Shown here: positions 1 through 12,800 of the stretch, one piece after another | Layout: each line of letters opens with the position of its first letter | Position numbering within the stretch: the first letter of the stretch is position 1 | From: Primulina eburnea | Taxonomy: Eukaryota; Streptophyta; Magnoliopsida; Lamiales; Gesneriaceae | Assembly (NCBI RefSeq): GCF_022965805.1 | Contig: NC_133115.1 | Span: 30,495,321-30,559,320, forward strand | Reading direction: 5' to 3' | DNA: 64,000 nucleotides | The notes under the pieces: model-generated | What the model saw: only the letters and a program-made list of their open reading frames with translations | Databases searched by the model: none | What the model was told of the DNA's origin: nothing | Program-made: the position numbers and the translations under genes

Positions 1-2640
1 TTTTGTTTTCTTCGGTGGTCCATTCAATCTATGCTTTTAAATCATTTGAGGCGCATCTTCTAATGTTGTTGTTGATGTGTTGGATTTCAGTATCTTCAGT
101 AGATTGTCTGTGATGATATACCACATGTCATCATCTTGCACTGCTAAGTGTGATTTTTGCTCTTACGTTATTCTATGATTTAACTTGGATTAGGCTAGTT
201 GTTGAGAATATTTACGTGTTTTGGTAGTAGTTACGTAGTTTGTAGGAATCAAACCGTAGCACATAATTTGCGACCGAATGGAAGTGAATTAGAATGGAAA
301 CGATGAGCCGAGGAAAGGAAACCAAGTCCAAGATGTAAGAATGAAGGTGCATGAAAACAAAAAGTGCACAGCTGCGCGATATCCTTGTGCAACCACACAC
401 CCTTGCTACCAAGACGAAGTAGAACACAACACGTAGCCGCGCGGTTTCCTCGCGCAACTGTGGGCACATGATGAAGCAGTGCAGCACATGAATAGGAGTG
501 GACCAGCGCACCATTGTTGCGCAACTACATGGCCAAATAAGATGAATACACAAAATAGAAAGATGTGTTCAATTGCGCGTTCTCCAATCGCACGTGTGCG
601 CGACGCAAACCTACAGAACTAGAAATCTTGAATTTTGGGGGTTTTTCATGGATATAAAAAAAAGAAGCCTCAACTACACACAAGAAAAAAGGAGAGCCGC
701 ATACCATACAAAATACAGAGAGCAAGAAACCTGAAGAACGAAGACGAAAGGTGTATATTTCGAGGACCTAGTCACAAATTCGGACTCAATCTTTCTCCTT
801 ATTTTCCTCTTAGTTTCTATTTGACTAGTTGATGTTGAGAAACCTGATCTATTATTGTTTTTATTGCATCATGAACTAATTTATTTATCTAGGAGACGAC
901 GTAGCTTGGTCAAACCTATATTTTTTAATCATTGATTTATATATTCAATTCACTTCTTCGTTTATTTTGGTTTTCTTGAATTAACCGAGTTCACTTAATT
1001 GATCATTAATTAAATTGTAATATTTATTTGAAATCTATCACTCAGGAGACAGGATTTTAGATAGGACCATAAGAAAATTTTTCGTTGGTATTATAGAGTT
1101 CTGGTGACCTATAAATCCATTGAAACCAATGAAAAAATTATTGTGCAGTTTAAATTATTTGATATTTGTATTTTAATAGTGATATTGAAATTGATATTAG
1201 ATGATTAATTTCTAATTATCACTTGGGAAAGAGAGTAGGAATAATTTCAAATTCTTGATTAGTAAACGGGTTGAACTAATGACTATAGATGTCAATAATA
1301 ATTAATTATAGTAGAGATCAAGTGAAATAAAATCTCTAAATACTTTCTATAATTTATTTTTCAATGTTTGTGTGTTCAAATTTATTTTATTTATTAGTTA
1401 ATAATCAAACAATATCCTTGTTTAATTTCTAAATAAAGTGAGACTATTCTAATTACAGTAATTAATATAATTTTAAATATTTACTCTCCGTGAAAACGAT
1501 ATTCATACTCAATTTTGTACTAAAACTTGACACCGTATACTTGTGGATAAAAAAATCGTGCAACAGTGTGCCTGCATGCGTATTTTCCAAATTATTTTCT
1601 AACCCATCATGCTTCCGTAAATATAAATTAAACATCATACGTTTTTAAAAAAAATTGTCATGTCATTTCTGTCAGATTTTACAAACTGCTCTTCACAGTC
1701 TAGCCACACAGTCGTAACTGCTGATTCATGTCATGGGTTCTTTCAAAAACATTACCACAACCTTTTTTCATTTCCTACCTCAAGATGTAAACTAATAGAT
1801 TTAATTTAAAATGAGCATAACATGAGATGGATAAAAACCTGGTGATTTTATTCAGATATACATATTATTACATTAGTAATCTCTTGTAGAGGAGGAGATA
1901 ACTTTGTAGCTAATAATTTTAGTTGAAAATATGATTTGCATAAAGAAAATTCAAGAGAATGATAGATGCCTTCAACTTTCCGTTGTCTTGACATATATAG
2001 ATGATATGAATCTGTATGGATGATATGAATCTGATCGGGCATTATGTGCGAATATTTGAAAAGAATTTCAAGAAGATTTGTTGTCTCGAATGTACAAGCA
2101 TGACAGTGATTGAAGATGAAACATCAAGCATATTCAAGCGATTAAAGAATTTCAAGGCAGCGCTTTGTGGTATCTTATCAAGAAACCAAACATTTGAGTC
2201 CAAATTGACTCGGGAGATTAGAAGCTGGTGCGCACTCGCGCAACACGAATGCACAGCCGTGCGCCCAGAAGAAGAAATGTGTGCATGGAAAAAACCAGAC
2301 CCGCACTAGCGTGCCGCAGCCTGTCCAAGATAAAGAATTGCAGAACCATGCGGGCAACCACACAATTTCAGCATGCACCTATCCACGTGCAGCGACACGG
2401 ATATTAGGAAGAAAGCACTAACTTTAAAGATTTACATGAATTATTGCCTTTCTTGTATATAAATAAATTGTAAACAATATTAGAACATGATTATTGAGTT
2501 TATCCTATATTTGAGAATATTTTCTCTCCATAAGGATGCAAATGTAACTTATTACAAGAGCTTCCAGTATTTTACATGTCTTCATCTTATGCATCGGGCC
2601 CATCATCTTTCATTCTTGATCTCTCACTATTTCTAATAAT
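1..2640. repeat. Decayed LTR-retrotransposon-like DNA, no gene
   Basis: No convincing coding frame; the short open frames show no domain. Two stretches (about 350-600 and 2220-2400) are rich in similar GCGC/TGCGCAAC-type words, and the text around 860-1100 and 1490-1540 reads like the LTR/leader sequence of plant Ty3/gypsy elements of the Athila/Tat type. That resemblance is from general knowledge of such sequences, not from a search, and no LTR ends or target duplications were found. Confidence 0.35.
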
Positions 2641-3388
2641 TACATTTGAATAGTCATGACACATAAGATATACATCTCATGGGGTGAGAACAAACCATAA
2701 ACCAGACTCACTTTAATAATATCAAATATTAACAAAATGAATAAAACAGTAAAATATCCTAGCATGCACCGCACCAATCACATTGGTCAAAACTTTTGAT
2801 CATCATTCATGCAGTTAATATCATATATTAAAATCAATTAATTAAAAAATTTAATTAATTGACTAAATCACGCATCTAGTAATTTTATTACTAACCATCA
2901 CAATTATTAAAGAAGTTAATAAATTAAATAAAAATATTTTATTTAATTTCCAATTTATTAAATAATAATTGATTTTTTGTGAAACTCATTTACCATAAAT
3001 AATCAAAATCATATTCTAATTATTTATTTTACCATAAAATTATTAAATTCCCAAAATTTGATTTTAAGGAAAATTTAATAAATTTTCAGAAAATAACAAA
3101 TTTATTCAAAATTTCGTAAAATCAGAAAATTGCACCCTATGTTCGAACAATTCAAGCCCATGACCCAGGACGGTGCCCGAGACGTTCCCGGACACCTGCC
3201 CGCGCTGCCCACTAGCTGGGAGATCAAATCGGGCGCTGGCAGGCACACTGTGCGCGCCTGTGGACAGGGCCGCACACAGTCTGCCTGGAATAGTTCCGGG
3301 CAGTTCGAATTTTTTTTTTAGTTTTTTGATTAAAATCAAAATTTAATGGTGCATCAATTTTCTGTAGAGAACATGGCTCTTATAACAC
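2641..3388 (-). repeat. AT-rich leader-like DNA next to a degenerate minus-strand primer-binding site
   Basis: No gene seen. The minus strand at about 3373-3388 reads like a damaged initiator-methionine tRNA primer-binding site (complement ATGGCTCTTATAACA, compared with the expected ATGGCTCTGATACCA). If so, the DNA to its left is the start of the internal region of a minus-strand LTR element and that to its right is its 5' LTR. A GC-rich block at 3150-3300 sits in an otherwise very AT-rich stretch. Confidence 0.35.
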
Positions 3389-3700
3389 TGTTAGATCACC
3401 GTTTACTCACACCCAAGGCGCATCGAAAGTTTTAAAATTTTTGTTTCGATGTTCGAAACGCTTCTTGGGTGTGGTATGAAATAAACATCCATATAGTGTT
3501 TAGATTATTACATTTGCGTATAAAACACTGGCTCCAAGCTATTCTGGATTTCAATCGAAGATAGTCCTTCTTGTAAACCTCTTCGAACGGATCTTCCTTA
3601 TCTTGATATACTAATTAAATCCACGATCAGAAGTTGTCTCTTGTTTGGATTGCACTAGTAATCACAAACAATTTTGCTTTGAGATTATGTTGCCCGAATT
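3389..3700 (-). repeat. Putative LTR remnant, minus orientation
   Basis: Begins TGTTAG at 3389, directly beside the degenerate primer-binding site, as the end of a 5' LTR on the minus strand would. The other end was not located, so the right limit is approximate. No coding content. Confidence 0.3.
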
Positions 3701-3739
3701 CCCAAAATCCGAAAGTGGCGCAGCGGCGGCGGGGCGACG

Positions 3740-4255
3740 GTCACCGAGGTGCATGATAAGCACGAATTCTATAGCATTTTAGGGACTTTTTTTTGTCATA
3801 TTCATGCTTATCTGGCGTTTTTATTCCGAGTTTTGCGCTTAATTTGTTTTATTATTGCTATTTGCAGGTTTGACCAAAAAGTGATAAAAGCCAAAGAAAG
3901 GGAAAGAAAGTCAAGCTTCGCAATGTCATGTCAGTAATACCCGGAAAAATAGGAAATAACACAAAGAGCTGACACAGACCCCGTGTAAGGGTCCGCGTCA
4001 TAGAAGCCCAAAGAAGAGAACTACAGAGTCTACACGGACCCCACTCCGAACCTGTACCCGAGGTCCGTGTCCATTATCTTTCGAGAATGAAAATTAGAGA
4101 GTCTACACGGACCCCACTCCGAATCCTTACAAGGGGTCCGTTTCCATGGTTTCTCGAACGAAATTTTGCAGCGAAGAGGCACGGACCCTGACCCTGAGGT
4201 ATACAAGGGATCCGTGCCCTTTGATATCAGCTTAAGATTCGGTGCAGATTTTTAG
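3740..4255 (+). repeat. Ty3/gypsy-type leader or LTR fragment with repeated CACGGACCC words
   Basis: Contains at least four diverged copies of a unit built on CACGGACCC and its partner GGTCCGTGTCC (about 3980-4220). The upstream part (3750-3880) resembles the end of an Athila/Tat-type LTR. It abuts the Helitron helicase remnant with no clear junction, so it may be an insertion into the Helitron. Confidence 0.35.
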
Positions 4256-4260
4256 AAATT

Positions 4261-6281
4261 TTGGAAGATATTGGAAAGTATTTATATCGAGAATTTCCAC
4301 AATATTACACATGGATCAAATATGGAAAAAAATGGATTCGTCGAAGAAGCAACAATAAAGTGGTTGGAAGAGTATATGTCGTGTCGCTATCTGAAGGTGA
4401 AAGGTTTTATCTTCGTATCCTTTTAAATCATGTCAGGGGCCCTACATCTTTTGAAGATATAATGACTGTGAATGAGGTAACATATTCAACATTTAATGAT
4501 TCTGCTCAAATGAGGGGACTTCTCCAACAGGATGATTATGTGAAACACTGTCTGCAAGAAGCACGCTCTGCTAGAATGTCATCTTCATTGAGAAGGCTAT
4601 TTGTATCCATACTGATGTTCTGTCAACCAACAATTGTTCGAGAACTCTGGGATGAGTTCCATCCTTGATATACGAAGGTTATGTGAAGATTATGGTATTG
4701 AAATTTCATCAAGTAACTTAATCATCAATAAGTTATTGCTTGATATACGAAGGTTGTTGCATCAGTACAAAAAGAAACTTGATGATTTTGATTTGCCATC
4801 AATAAGTGCTAAGTTTTTAGATGACACGCCGCTACCCAGAATAATTGAGGACGAGCTTTCTTATCATAATTTTGATGATGATTTGAGATCTATTGAACGT
4901 TTGAATGCTCAACAGAGGATTGCATTTGATACCATCATAGAAAGTATTATGCATAACCAATCAAAACTTTTCTTCATTGATGGTCCTGGAGGTACTGGTA
5001 AAACTTTTTTATACCGCTCAATATTGGCACATTTAAGAAAAATGGGTAAAATTATAATTGCGGTAGCAACATCTGGAATAGCTGCGACATTGTTGCCAGG
5101 TGGAAGAACTGCACATTCACATTTTTAAATTCCACTTAGACCAACCGCATCAACACTTTGCAAAATAAAAAAACAGACATAACTTGTAGATCTAATAAGA
5201 CGTGCATGAGGCACCAATGGAAAATCGCTATGCTTTTGAATCCGTTAGTAAGAGTTTTCAAGATATTTTGGAAAATCAAATAGCATTTGATGGGAAGACA
5301 ATGGTTTTTGGTGGCGATTTTCGAAAAGTGTTACCGATTGTTAAACGAGGATCAAAGGCAGAACAAATTGCTGCAAGTTTTTCAAGGTCAACATTCTGGC
5401 AAAGCGTAAAGATAATACGACTTCAACAAAATATGAGATCTGCTAAAGATATTGACTTCTCGCAATTTCTCTTGCGCATAGGTGATGGATTACAACGTAC
5501 TGTGAATCATGATTTCATAAAATTACCAGAATCAATTGTCATACCATGGGAAAGTGAACAATCAATTCAGATATTGATTGATTCTGTTTTTCCTGATATG
5601 ATAAATCATGTTCATGATGAAAAATATATTGTTGATAGAGCCATCATCACACCAAAAAAATGTTGATGTCGACAACATTAATCAAATGTTCATTCTCAAG
5701 TTTCCTGGAGATGAAAAAGAGTATACATCTTGGGATAGTGTAGAAGACGATAATCACAACCTTTTTCAAGAAGAATTTTTGAATTCCCTTAGTCCAAGTG
5801 GTTTGCCACCACATAAAATCATATTGAAAGTAGGAAGTCCTATCATGCTCTTGAGAAATGTTGCGCCCGAACTTGGTCTGTGCAATGGAACAAGATTAAT
5901 ATGCCACAGTCTTGGTAGAAATTTTATATATGCCGAGATCATAACAGGTCCTCACAAGGCTACCATAATCTTTCTACATATAATGCCCTTGAAAAGTGAA
6001 GATAACTCTGGATTATCATTTGAGTTGACATGTCGACAGTTTCCCATAAGGCTTAGTTTTGCTTTGACAATAAACAAAGCACAAGGTCAAACAATCCCAA
6101 ATATTGACATATTTTGCGTAATCATGTGGTCAGTCACAGTCAGCTGTGTGTGGCACTTTCAAGAGGAGTCTCACAAAATTCTACAAAAAATTTGGTAAAA
6201 GATGGGAATTTACAGCGTCGATCTGGTGTATTCACAAGAAACGTGGCTTTCAGAGACGTATTGATACCTAATAGAGAATGA
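4261..6281 (+). pseudogene. Helitron Pif1-like helicase, broken
   Basis: Translated pieces match the C-terminal helicase of plant Helitron Rep/helicase proteins, which unwinds DNA during rolling-circle transposition. The order is a pre-helicase region (4261-4668), then, after a frame change, the Walker A motif GPGGTGKT near 4984. Next come an in-frame TAA near 5127, another TAA near 5180, and a small deletion near 5204 that removes the Walker B region just before EAPMENRYAFESV. GGDFRKVLPIV follows near 5311, then a frame change near 5660, the late helicase motif ALTINKAQGQT (about 6061-6093), a last frame change near 6125, and YVALSRG-like text ending at TGA 6279-6281. It cannot give a working protein. 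Confidence 0.85.
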
Positions 6282-7367
6282 TAAAGTGTAAGTAAATCAA
6301 CTCTCTTTATTGTACATTTTTAATTCATAAATTATGAACAAATAGATACAATAATCGTTAAATGCATGCTATATGTTAAATTTTAGAATTTGGGAGATGC
6401 TAATATAAATTCCATTATCTGTGTTAAACCACATGCAACTTATACTTGGCACCCTATATTTTGTCCATGTTTTTATATCTACAATGTTTCTCTATTTCTC
6501 ATCATCTATCTTATCACGTCTCCCGAATAACCATTTTTGGCATGTGTATTACACTTTCTATATTTATTAATTCAAAATTGATCAGTACTTTGTTAGTGTT
6601 TAATGGATTAACATATTATTTATTATTTTTTGTTTGTTGGTATACGTTGAATTTTTTTGCTGATTATGAATTTGTTTTGTGTTTTGTTTTCTCAAAAGCT
6701 CAAGGATATATGTTGCAAACAAAGTATTTGTAAAAATGACATGCTCAATTCAATGGATCATATCTACTCGCCCACATCTTCATCTGGTTTGTTTGTATCA
6801 ATGAATGAGTTTGTGTTCTATGAAATATTATGTTGCTTTATATTAGTGATCAAATTATTTTATTCGTTTTGATCTTGCAGGTGATAATATATTTAATACG
6901 ATCTTCAAGTTATTATGATCTAATCTCTCACATATTCCCAACAAAGTCACTAAATTATTATCTTACGGCTTCTTATACATTATTTTATTATAAAATTTAA
7001 AATCAAATTTAAATTTTGGTAATAGATTTTAAACTCAAATGTTTCATGATCTAGCAAGGTTCCGATAAAAAAATCCAAACTTTTGTTGATATTTTGATAT
7101 TTTTTGGACAATCTTTTGACTATTAATTTACTTTTTTTACATTGAAGTTTAACGTTATCTCACATGAGATGATAATACGTTTTCAAAACGATATTATTTT
7201 CAATGATAAAAAACTTTATCATATAAGGTAACAAATTGATGTTGACAGATTTATTTAAGTTTTGGAATTCATTGTCTTTCATGAATATATTCATGATACA
7301 AAAAATTTTGGTGTCATGGTGTTATAATATCATAAATATTTAATATATTAGGCTAATATATTCATGA
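6282..7367. other. Non-coding 3' tail of the Helitron
   Basis: AT-rich, no recognisable gene; the short open frames at 6446-6872 have no domain. Plant Helitrons commonly carry such a tail between the helicase gene and the terminal hairpin. Confidence 0.5.
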
Positions 7368-7397
7368 CACACGCAACACGTGTGCCTCGGTGGCTAG
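7368..7397 (+). other. Helitron 3' terminal hairpin and CTAG end
   Basis: Stem CACACG (7368-7373), loop CAACA, stem CGTGTG (7379-7384), then 9 bases and CTAG (7394-7397). The next base is T, as expected for insertion at an AT dinucleotide. Confidence 0.8.
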
Positions 7398-7624
7398 TGT
7401 TTAATTATAGCTGCTCATATTGTAGTGTCATTCATAATATTTTTATATTTTAAGATGTAATTTTGTAGAGAATAAAATTATTTTGTATTTTAAAAATAAA
7501 AACATATATAAATTCTTACATACTAATTCTATGACAAAATTAATTATTAACCCAATCAAAATAGGTAAAAAATAATATATTATTATTAATCCATGTTATT
7601 TCATTAGAATTGGAACACAATCCC
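7398..7624 (+). repeat. Duplicated segment B, copy 1
   Basis: Closely similar to 20667-20915, starting TGTTTAATTATAG and ending near ATTTCATTAGAATTG, with small indels and a longer AT tract in the other copy. The Helitron end abuts its first base. Confidence 0.8.
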
Positions 7625-7642
7625 TTGTGTTCTCAAATTGAT

Positions 7643-7671
7643 GATTGAACAAGGTTGCTGACCAAATAGAA
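7643..7671 (+). repeat. Duplicated segment A, copy 1, left part
   Basis: GATTGAACAAGGTTGCTGAC followed by CAAATAGAA is the left half of a segment that resumes at 16313 after the LTR retrotransposon and occurs whole at about 18391-18508. Its last five bases (7667-7671, TAGAA) are the 5' copy of the retrotransposon's target duplication. Confidence 0.75.
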
Positions 7672-9573
7672 TGTAATGCCTGAAGTAATTATCACAAGTT
7701 GTTGATTTAGTAATGTTATATTACTAAATAATTAATTATTTTTAACGACTGAAATATGACATATCTTGGTCATATGAAGTCCAAATGATTTGAGATTTGG
7801 ATATAATGTAGAAAACTCAAAGATATAGAAGTTTCATGTTTTGAGTTTTGAAAAATTTGATCGTTTGACTGGTCCAAAGGAATGTACCGGTGTTAAAAAG
7901 TTAAATTTTATATATTATATTATATTATATTATATTATATTATATTATTACTATAATATAATATAATATTTAAAAAAAATTAAATTAAAAAAATACATAA
8001 AATGAAGGCGGTGGATTCATTTCCTTGTGTTACGTACAAGAGCGAGAAAGGTAGGGAGGAGAGAAGAAATAATAGGTTTTCGATTTTCTTTTCGATCGTG
8101 CGAGTTATCGGTTTATCCAATTGACGAACCGACTTCAGTTTTGGAATCGTTGACACGAGGTCTTCGATTTGAGGTATAAATTTTATAGTTTTGGTGATGT
8201 TTGAAATTCGTCGATTTTTAGAATCAATCTGATAAATTGTTAAATCATACAGAAACTTAAGATTGTTGAGTAGTGTATGATCTTAACGAAGTAGAGAAGA
8301 TTATTGTGTGGTTGTTTTGAATTATTCCTAATTTCTTATAATTAAGGATTTTAATTGTTGGATTGAGATTGGAGAGTTGTTTGTCAGTTGTTATTAATTC
8401 TGAGTATGTATTCGGAGTCTACGAAGTATAGGCTACATTATGATATAAAATTTCCGTAATTTGACGGATGTTGTAAAATAGCCTATTATTTGATGTTAAA
8501 TGAATTATAGTGTATTTGATAGTAGTATGGTGACTTAAATACACCGGAATATTAAATTGTTGAATAATACGAATTTATAATCGAGTTTTATATTTTGTTG
8601 CATTAATTGTTGTTGGGCTATTTGATGTGATATATTGAGGTTGTTATGATTGTGTTGCTATTGTGACAATGATCTGATAATTATTGTTGAATTATTTAGA
8701 TACGTCACAAGCCTCAGGATCAAAGAAGTAGCCAGATTTTGTATATATACTCGATTATCAGGTACGTGTTGACGTACGAGCATATGTTGTTATTGTTTAG
8801 TATTGATAAATACTATTGTGTTGAACGACGATAAATCACTAAATTGGGTTATTTGATATTATAGTTGTTGTTGATTATTATTGTTGATGTTGTTGGCTAT
8901 CGTTGTTGGGAGACGTTTCGTCGATATTGTCTCGTTGTTGTTGTTCGTTCAACGATATTGCTGTCGCCGGAGTTGGGGTGCGACGTATCGTTGATGTTAT
9001 TCGTTCGACGATATTGCTGTCGCCGGTGTTGGGGTGCGACGTATCGTCGATGTTGTTGTTCGTTCGACGATATTGCTGTCGCCGGTGTTGGGGTACGACA
9101 TATCGTCGATTTTATAGTCGCGATGTTATGTTGTTGAGGTTGTTGATGGTGCGATTGTCCAGAAACAACAATAGGGGGTATTTCTGTTATCATTTTCGTT
9201 ATATTACTGTTGTTGATAATATAACTGTCATGTATTACGATGATGATTGTTGTATATGCTCACCCTTTAGGGGCTGTTTCTGTTGGACAGGTTACAGGAC
9301 TATGCCGTGAGACAGGATAGTGGTGAAGGACTATGTGTGTCTAGTCAAACAATCCTGTAGTTGCTAGTAGATAGAGACATTGTAGTTTATTGTCTTATGT
9401 GAGTTGTGTGTATGTATTTATTATATTGTTTCTGCTGCACTGATGTAGATAGTGTGATGATTGCACTATTTTGTCGTATATGCATTATATTATTACGTCG
9501 TTTGAAAAGAAAATTTTTAATGCATATGACGTCACATGTTGTATGATTACGTGGCGAGGTTTGGGGCGCCACA
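7672..9573 (+). repeat. 5' LTR of the gypsy element
   Basis: TG...CA ends. Contains an ATATT-type tract near 7910-7970 with a short inverted partner, and three tandem copies of a 56-59 bp unit built on CGATATTGCTGTCGCCGG (8943-9117). Open frames crossing the tandem repeats (about 8865-9310) are low-complexity and not genes. Confidence 0.92.
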
Positions 9574-9577
9574 TTGG

Positions 9578-9590
9578 TGGTATCAGAGCA
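9578..9590 (+). other. Primer-binding site, initiator Met-tRNA type
   Basis: TGGTATCAGAGCA lies four bases after the LTR end and matches the complement of the 3' end of plant initiator methionine tRNA, which primes minus-strand DNA synthesis. Confidence 0.9.
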
Positions 9591-9868
9591 TATGTTAGAT
9601 GTCTGGGATGGTTAGGAGTTGGGTTTGTGATGAGGGAGTTGGATGGCGATATTATCTGCGTGTGTCTGTGCATTTGACTTGTTTTTGATGATTTATCGGT
9701 ATGACTGATTGTTCTTTAGTTGCGTATGCTTTCGTGCGAAAGATGATGATGATTACTGGATTGTAATTGTTAAATGTTATGATTAACAATTTTATTTCCA
9801 GTGATGGCAGCTAGAGAACAGGTACAACCACGCGAGGATGCGGGAGAGGTTGACAGTGGGTTTGACAG

Positions 9869-12800
9869 ATGAATCCATTGCCACCTCCTCCTATGGGACA
9901 GGCACCTGCAGATCAGCCTTTATTGCCTGGTGAGTTGACTTTGGCACAGTTTAGCAGTTATCTTCCGCCGACATTTGATAGCTCTGAGACTGGTGAGCAA
10001 TCAGAGGAGTGGATTGAGAGTATAGAGCAGATATTTGTGACTGCTCCGTGTGCTAGGTCTGCTTGGTTATGATTGGCTACATTTCAGCTTTCAAGGAATG
10101 TCTTATTGTGGTGGCAGACGACTGAGGCCGGATTGAGAGCTCAGGGCCGTACTGTTGATTGGGATGTGTTTCGGTCTCGTTTTCTTGACAAATATTTTTC
10201 TATAGCAGCCAGACAAAAGAAAGAGAGAGAATTCGATGATTTGAGACAGGGTAGTATGTCTGTTGCTGAGTATGAGACTTGATTTTCTTCATTGTTGAAA
10301 TATGTGCCACATGTTGCTACGAATGTTCATGCGAAGATGAGGCATTTCTTGAAAGGATTGAAGTTAGAGTTATTTGATCGTGTGCAATCAAATAACCCGG
10401 TGTCATTTGAGGATGCAGTGACGAGAGCTGAGATGACTGAGTTGGTTATGCAGGAGTATGGGGCTCAGGGACGAGTATCAGAGCCGACTAGGGAGTCATT
10501 GCGACCGCAGGGAAAGTCTTTTAAATATCAGAAGGGTTCATCTTCTTCTTCAGCATCCTCTGGGAAGCGCAGATTTGATTCACGACGTGTTGAGAGTCGT
10601 GGGGGCAGTTCCCAGTCTGTTCAAGGGCAGAGAAGGGAGTCCAGAGAAGTGAGATGTTTTCGTTGTGGTGGACCTCATCTGATCAGACAGTGTACACAGA
10701 CCGAGATCACCTGTTTTGAGTGTGGTGGTGTCGGCCATATAGCGAGACAGTGTCCTAGTCGTGAGGGACAGCGAGAGCCAAGGGGTGGTAGAGGTAGATC
10801 CTCAGAGAGAGGAGGACGACAGCCTCAACAGTCTACACCACGACCTTCTGGAGGACAGCCACGTATGCAGGGAGCTGGTCCGCCTCAGGCACAGGTGTAT
10901 GCTTTGACACGAGAGCAGGCAGAGGAGGCACGAGAGGAGATGATAGCGGGTAAGTGTTATTTAAGTTCTTATCCTGCTTATATTCTTGTTGATACAGGTG
11001 CCTCGCATACTTTCATATCGAAGAGGTTTGTGGTTGAGCATTATATGCGTTCATCTCCATTGTCTACGCCTCTTTCTGTTTCGACACCTTCTGGAGTTGA
11101 TATATCAGTTGTATCTATGATAACAGATGCTATTATTTCTTATGAGGGTTACGAGCTGATATCTGATATGATTATTTTGGAGATGACTGATTTTGATTGT
11201 ATTATGGGAATTAATGTGCTGAGGAGATATGGTGCGACTGTTGATTGCTATCAGCGGGTAGTATATTTTTACACCGATGAGAAAGAGCGTTGGACATTTT
11301 ATGGGAAGGGTTCTCGTCCCCCTGTTCCGTTGGTATCTGCTATCCGGATGTCTCGATTATTGGCGCATGGCCATGAGGGTTATCTTATTTATGCTGTAGA
11401 TGTGACAGAGAAGAAGGAGGTGGGAATAGAAGAGATACATGTAGTTGCTGAGTTTGCTGATGTATTTCCTGATGAGATTCCATGCTTCCCACCAGCTCGT
11501 GAGGTGGAGTTTGGAATTGAGTTGATGCCAGGTACTTCCCCTATTTATCGTGCTCCTTACAGGATGGCACCAACAGAGTTGAGAGAGTTGAAAGCCCAGT
11601 TACAGGACTTGCTGGACAAGGGATACATTCGTCCTAGTGTATCGCCTTGGGGTGCACCAGTCTTATTTGTGAGAAAGAAAGATGGAACGATGCGGCTTTG
11701 TATTGACTATCGACAGCTGAATAAGGTAACGATTAAGAATAAATATCCCCTCCCTCGTATTGATGATTTGTTTGATCAGTTGCAGGGAACCTCAGTATAT
11801 TCGAAGATTGATTTGAGGTCAGGATATCATCAGATACGAGTTAGAGAGGAGGATATCCAGAAGACAGCATTCAGGACCAGATATGGGCATTATGAGTTTT
11901 TGGTTATGCCGTTTGGGTTGACGAATGCTCCAGCTGTGTTCATGAGTTTGATGAATAGGGTATTTCAGCCTTATCTCGATCGGTTTGTTATGGTATTTAT
12001 TGATGATATATTGATATATTCCAGGAGTGAGGCTGAGCATGTTGGGCATTTGCGTTCAGTGTTACATGTGCTACGAGATAGAAAGTTGTATGCCAAACTC
12101 AGTAAGTGTGAGTTTTGGTTGGATCGAGTGGTCTTCTTGGGTCATGTTATATCGAGAGATGGAATTTCTGTTGATCTAACGAAGGTTGAAGCTGTGTTAC
12201 AGTGGTCTGCACCTACATCTGTACCAGAGATCCGTAGTTTCTTGGGTTTAGCGGGTTATTATCGTCGATTTATCGAAGGATTTTCAAAGATTGCTAGACC
12301 TTTGACACAGTTGACTCAGAAATGTGTGCGATTTCAGTGGTCTGAAGCATGTGAGAGGAATTTTCAGGAGTTGAAGCACCGACTGACGACTGCACCGGTG
12401 TTATCAATCCCTACAGAAAACGAGAGGTTGGTTGTTTATACTGATGCATCATTACATGGTTTGGGATGTGTTTTGATGCAGGATCGACATGTTGTGGCAT
12501 ATGCCTCGAGACAGCTGAAACCACATGAAACAAGGTACCCTGTGCATGATTTGGAGTTGGCAGCCATTATCTTTGCCTTGAAGATATGGCGACACTATTT
12601 ATATGGTACCTCGTTTACGATTTATACGGATCATAAGAGTTTGAGATTTTTGTTTACCCAGACAGAGTTGAATATGAGACAAAGGCGGTGGCTAGATCTG
12701 TTGAAAGATTATGATTGTGAGATTGAATGTCATCCTGGTCGAGCCAATCTTACAGCTGATGCATTGAGTCGGAAAGTGAGTTGTACTGCAGAGGATGTCA

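Larger units (their letters stand above)
4261..7397 (+). mobile_element. Helitron, 3' half with intact terminus
   Basis: Helitrons end in CTRR about 10 bases after a short hairpin and insert between A and T. Here a 6-bp stem (CACACG/CGTGTG, 7368-7373 and 7379-7384, 5-base loop) is followed by CTAG at 7394-7397 and then T at 7398. The DNA right of the end is duplicated at 20667 onwards, where the same sequence is preceded by A, so that copy acts as an unoccupied site. A decayed Pif1-family helicase lies inside. The Rep (HUH) part and the 5' TC end were not found, so the left limit is only the first recognised coding base. Confidence 0.75.

Noticed and set aside
8865..9310. Overlapping open frames on both strands in the 5' LTR (and their twins at 15636-16049)
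   Set aside because: They are translations of the 56-59 bp tandem repeats inside the LTR, low in complexity and duplicated only because the LTR is.
11819..12049. Antisense open frames within gag-pol (also 13253-13567, 13754-14122)
   Set aside because: They are shadows of the gag-pol reading frame without any domain.
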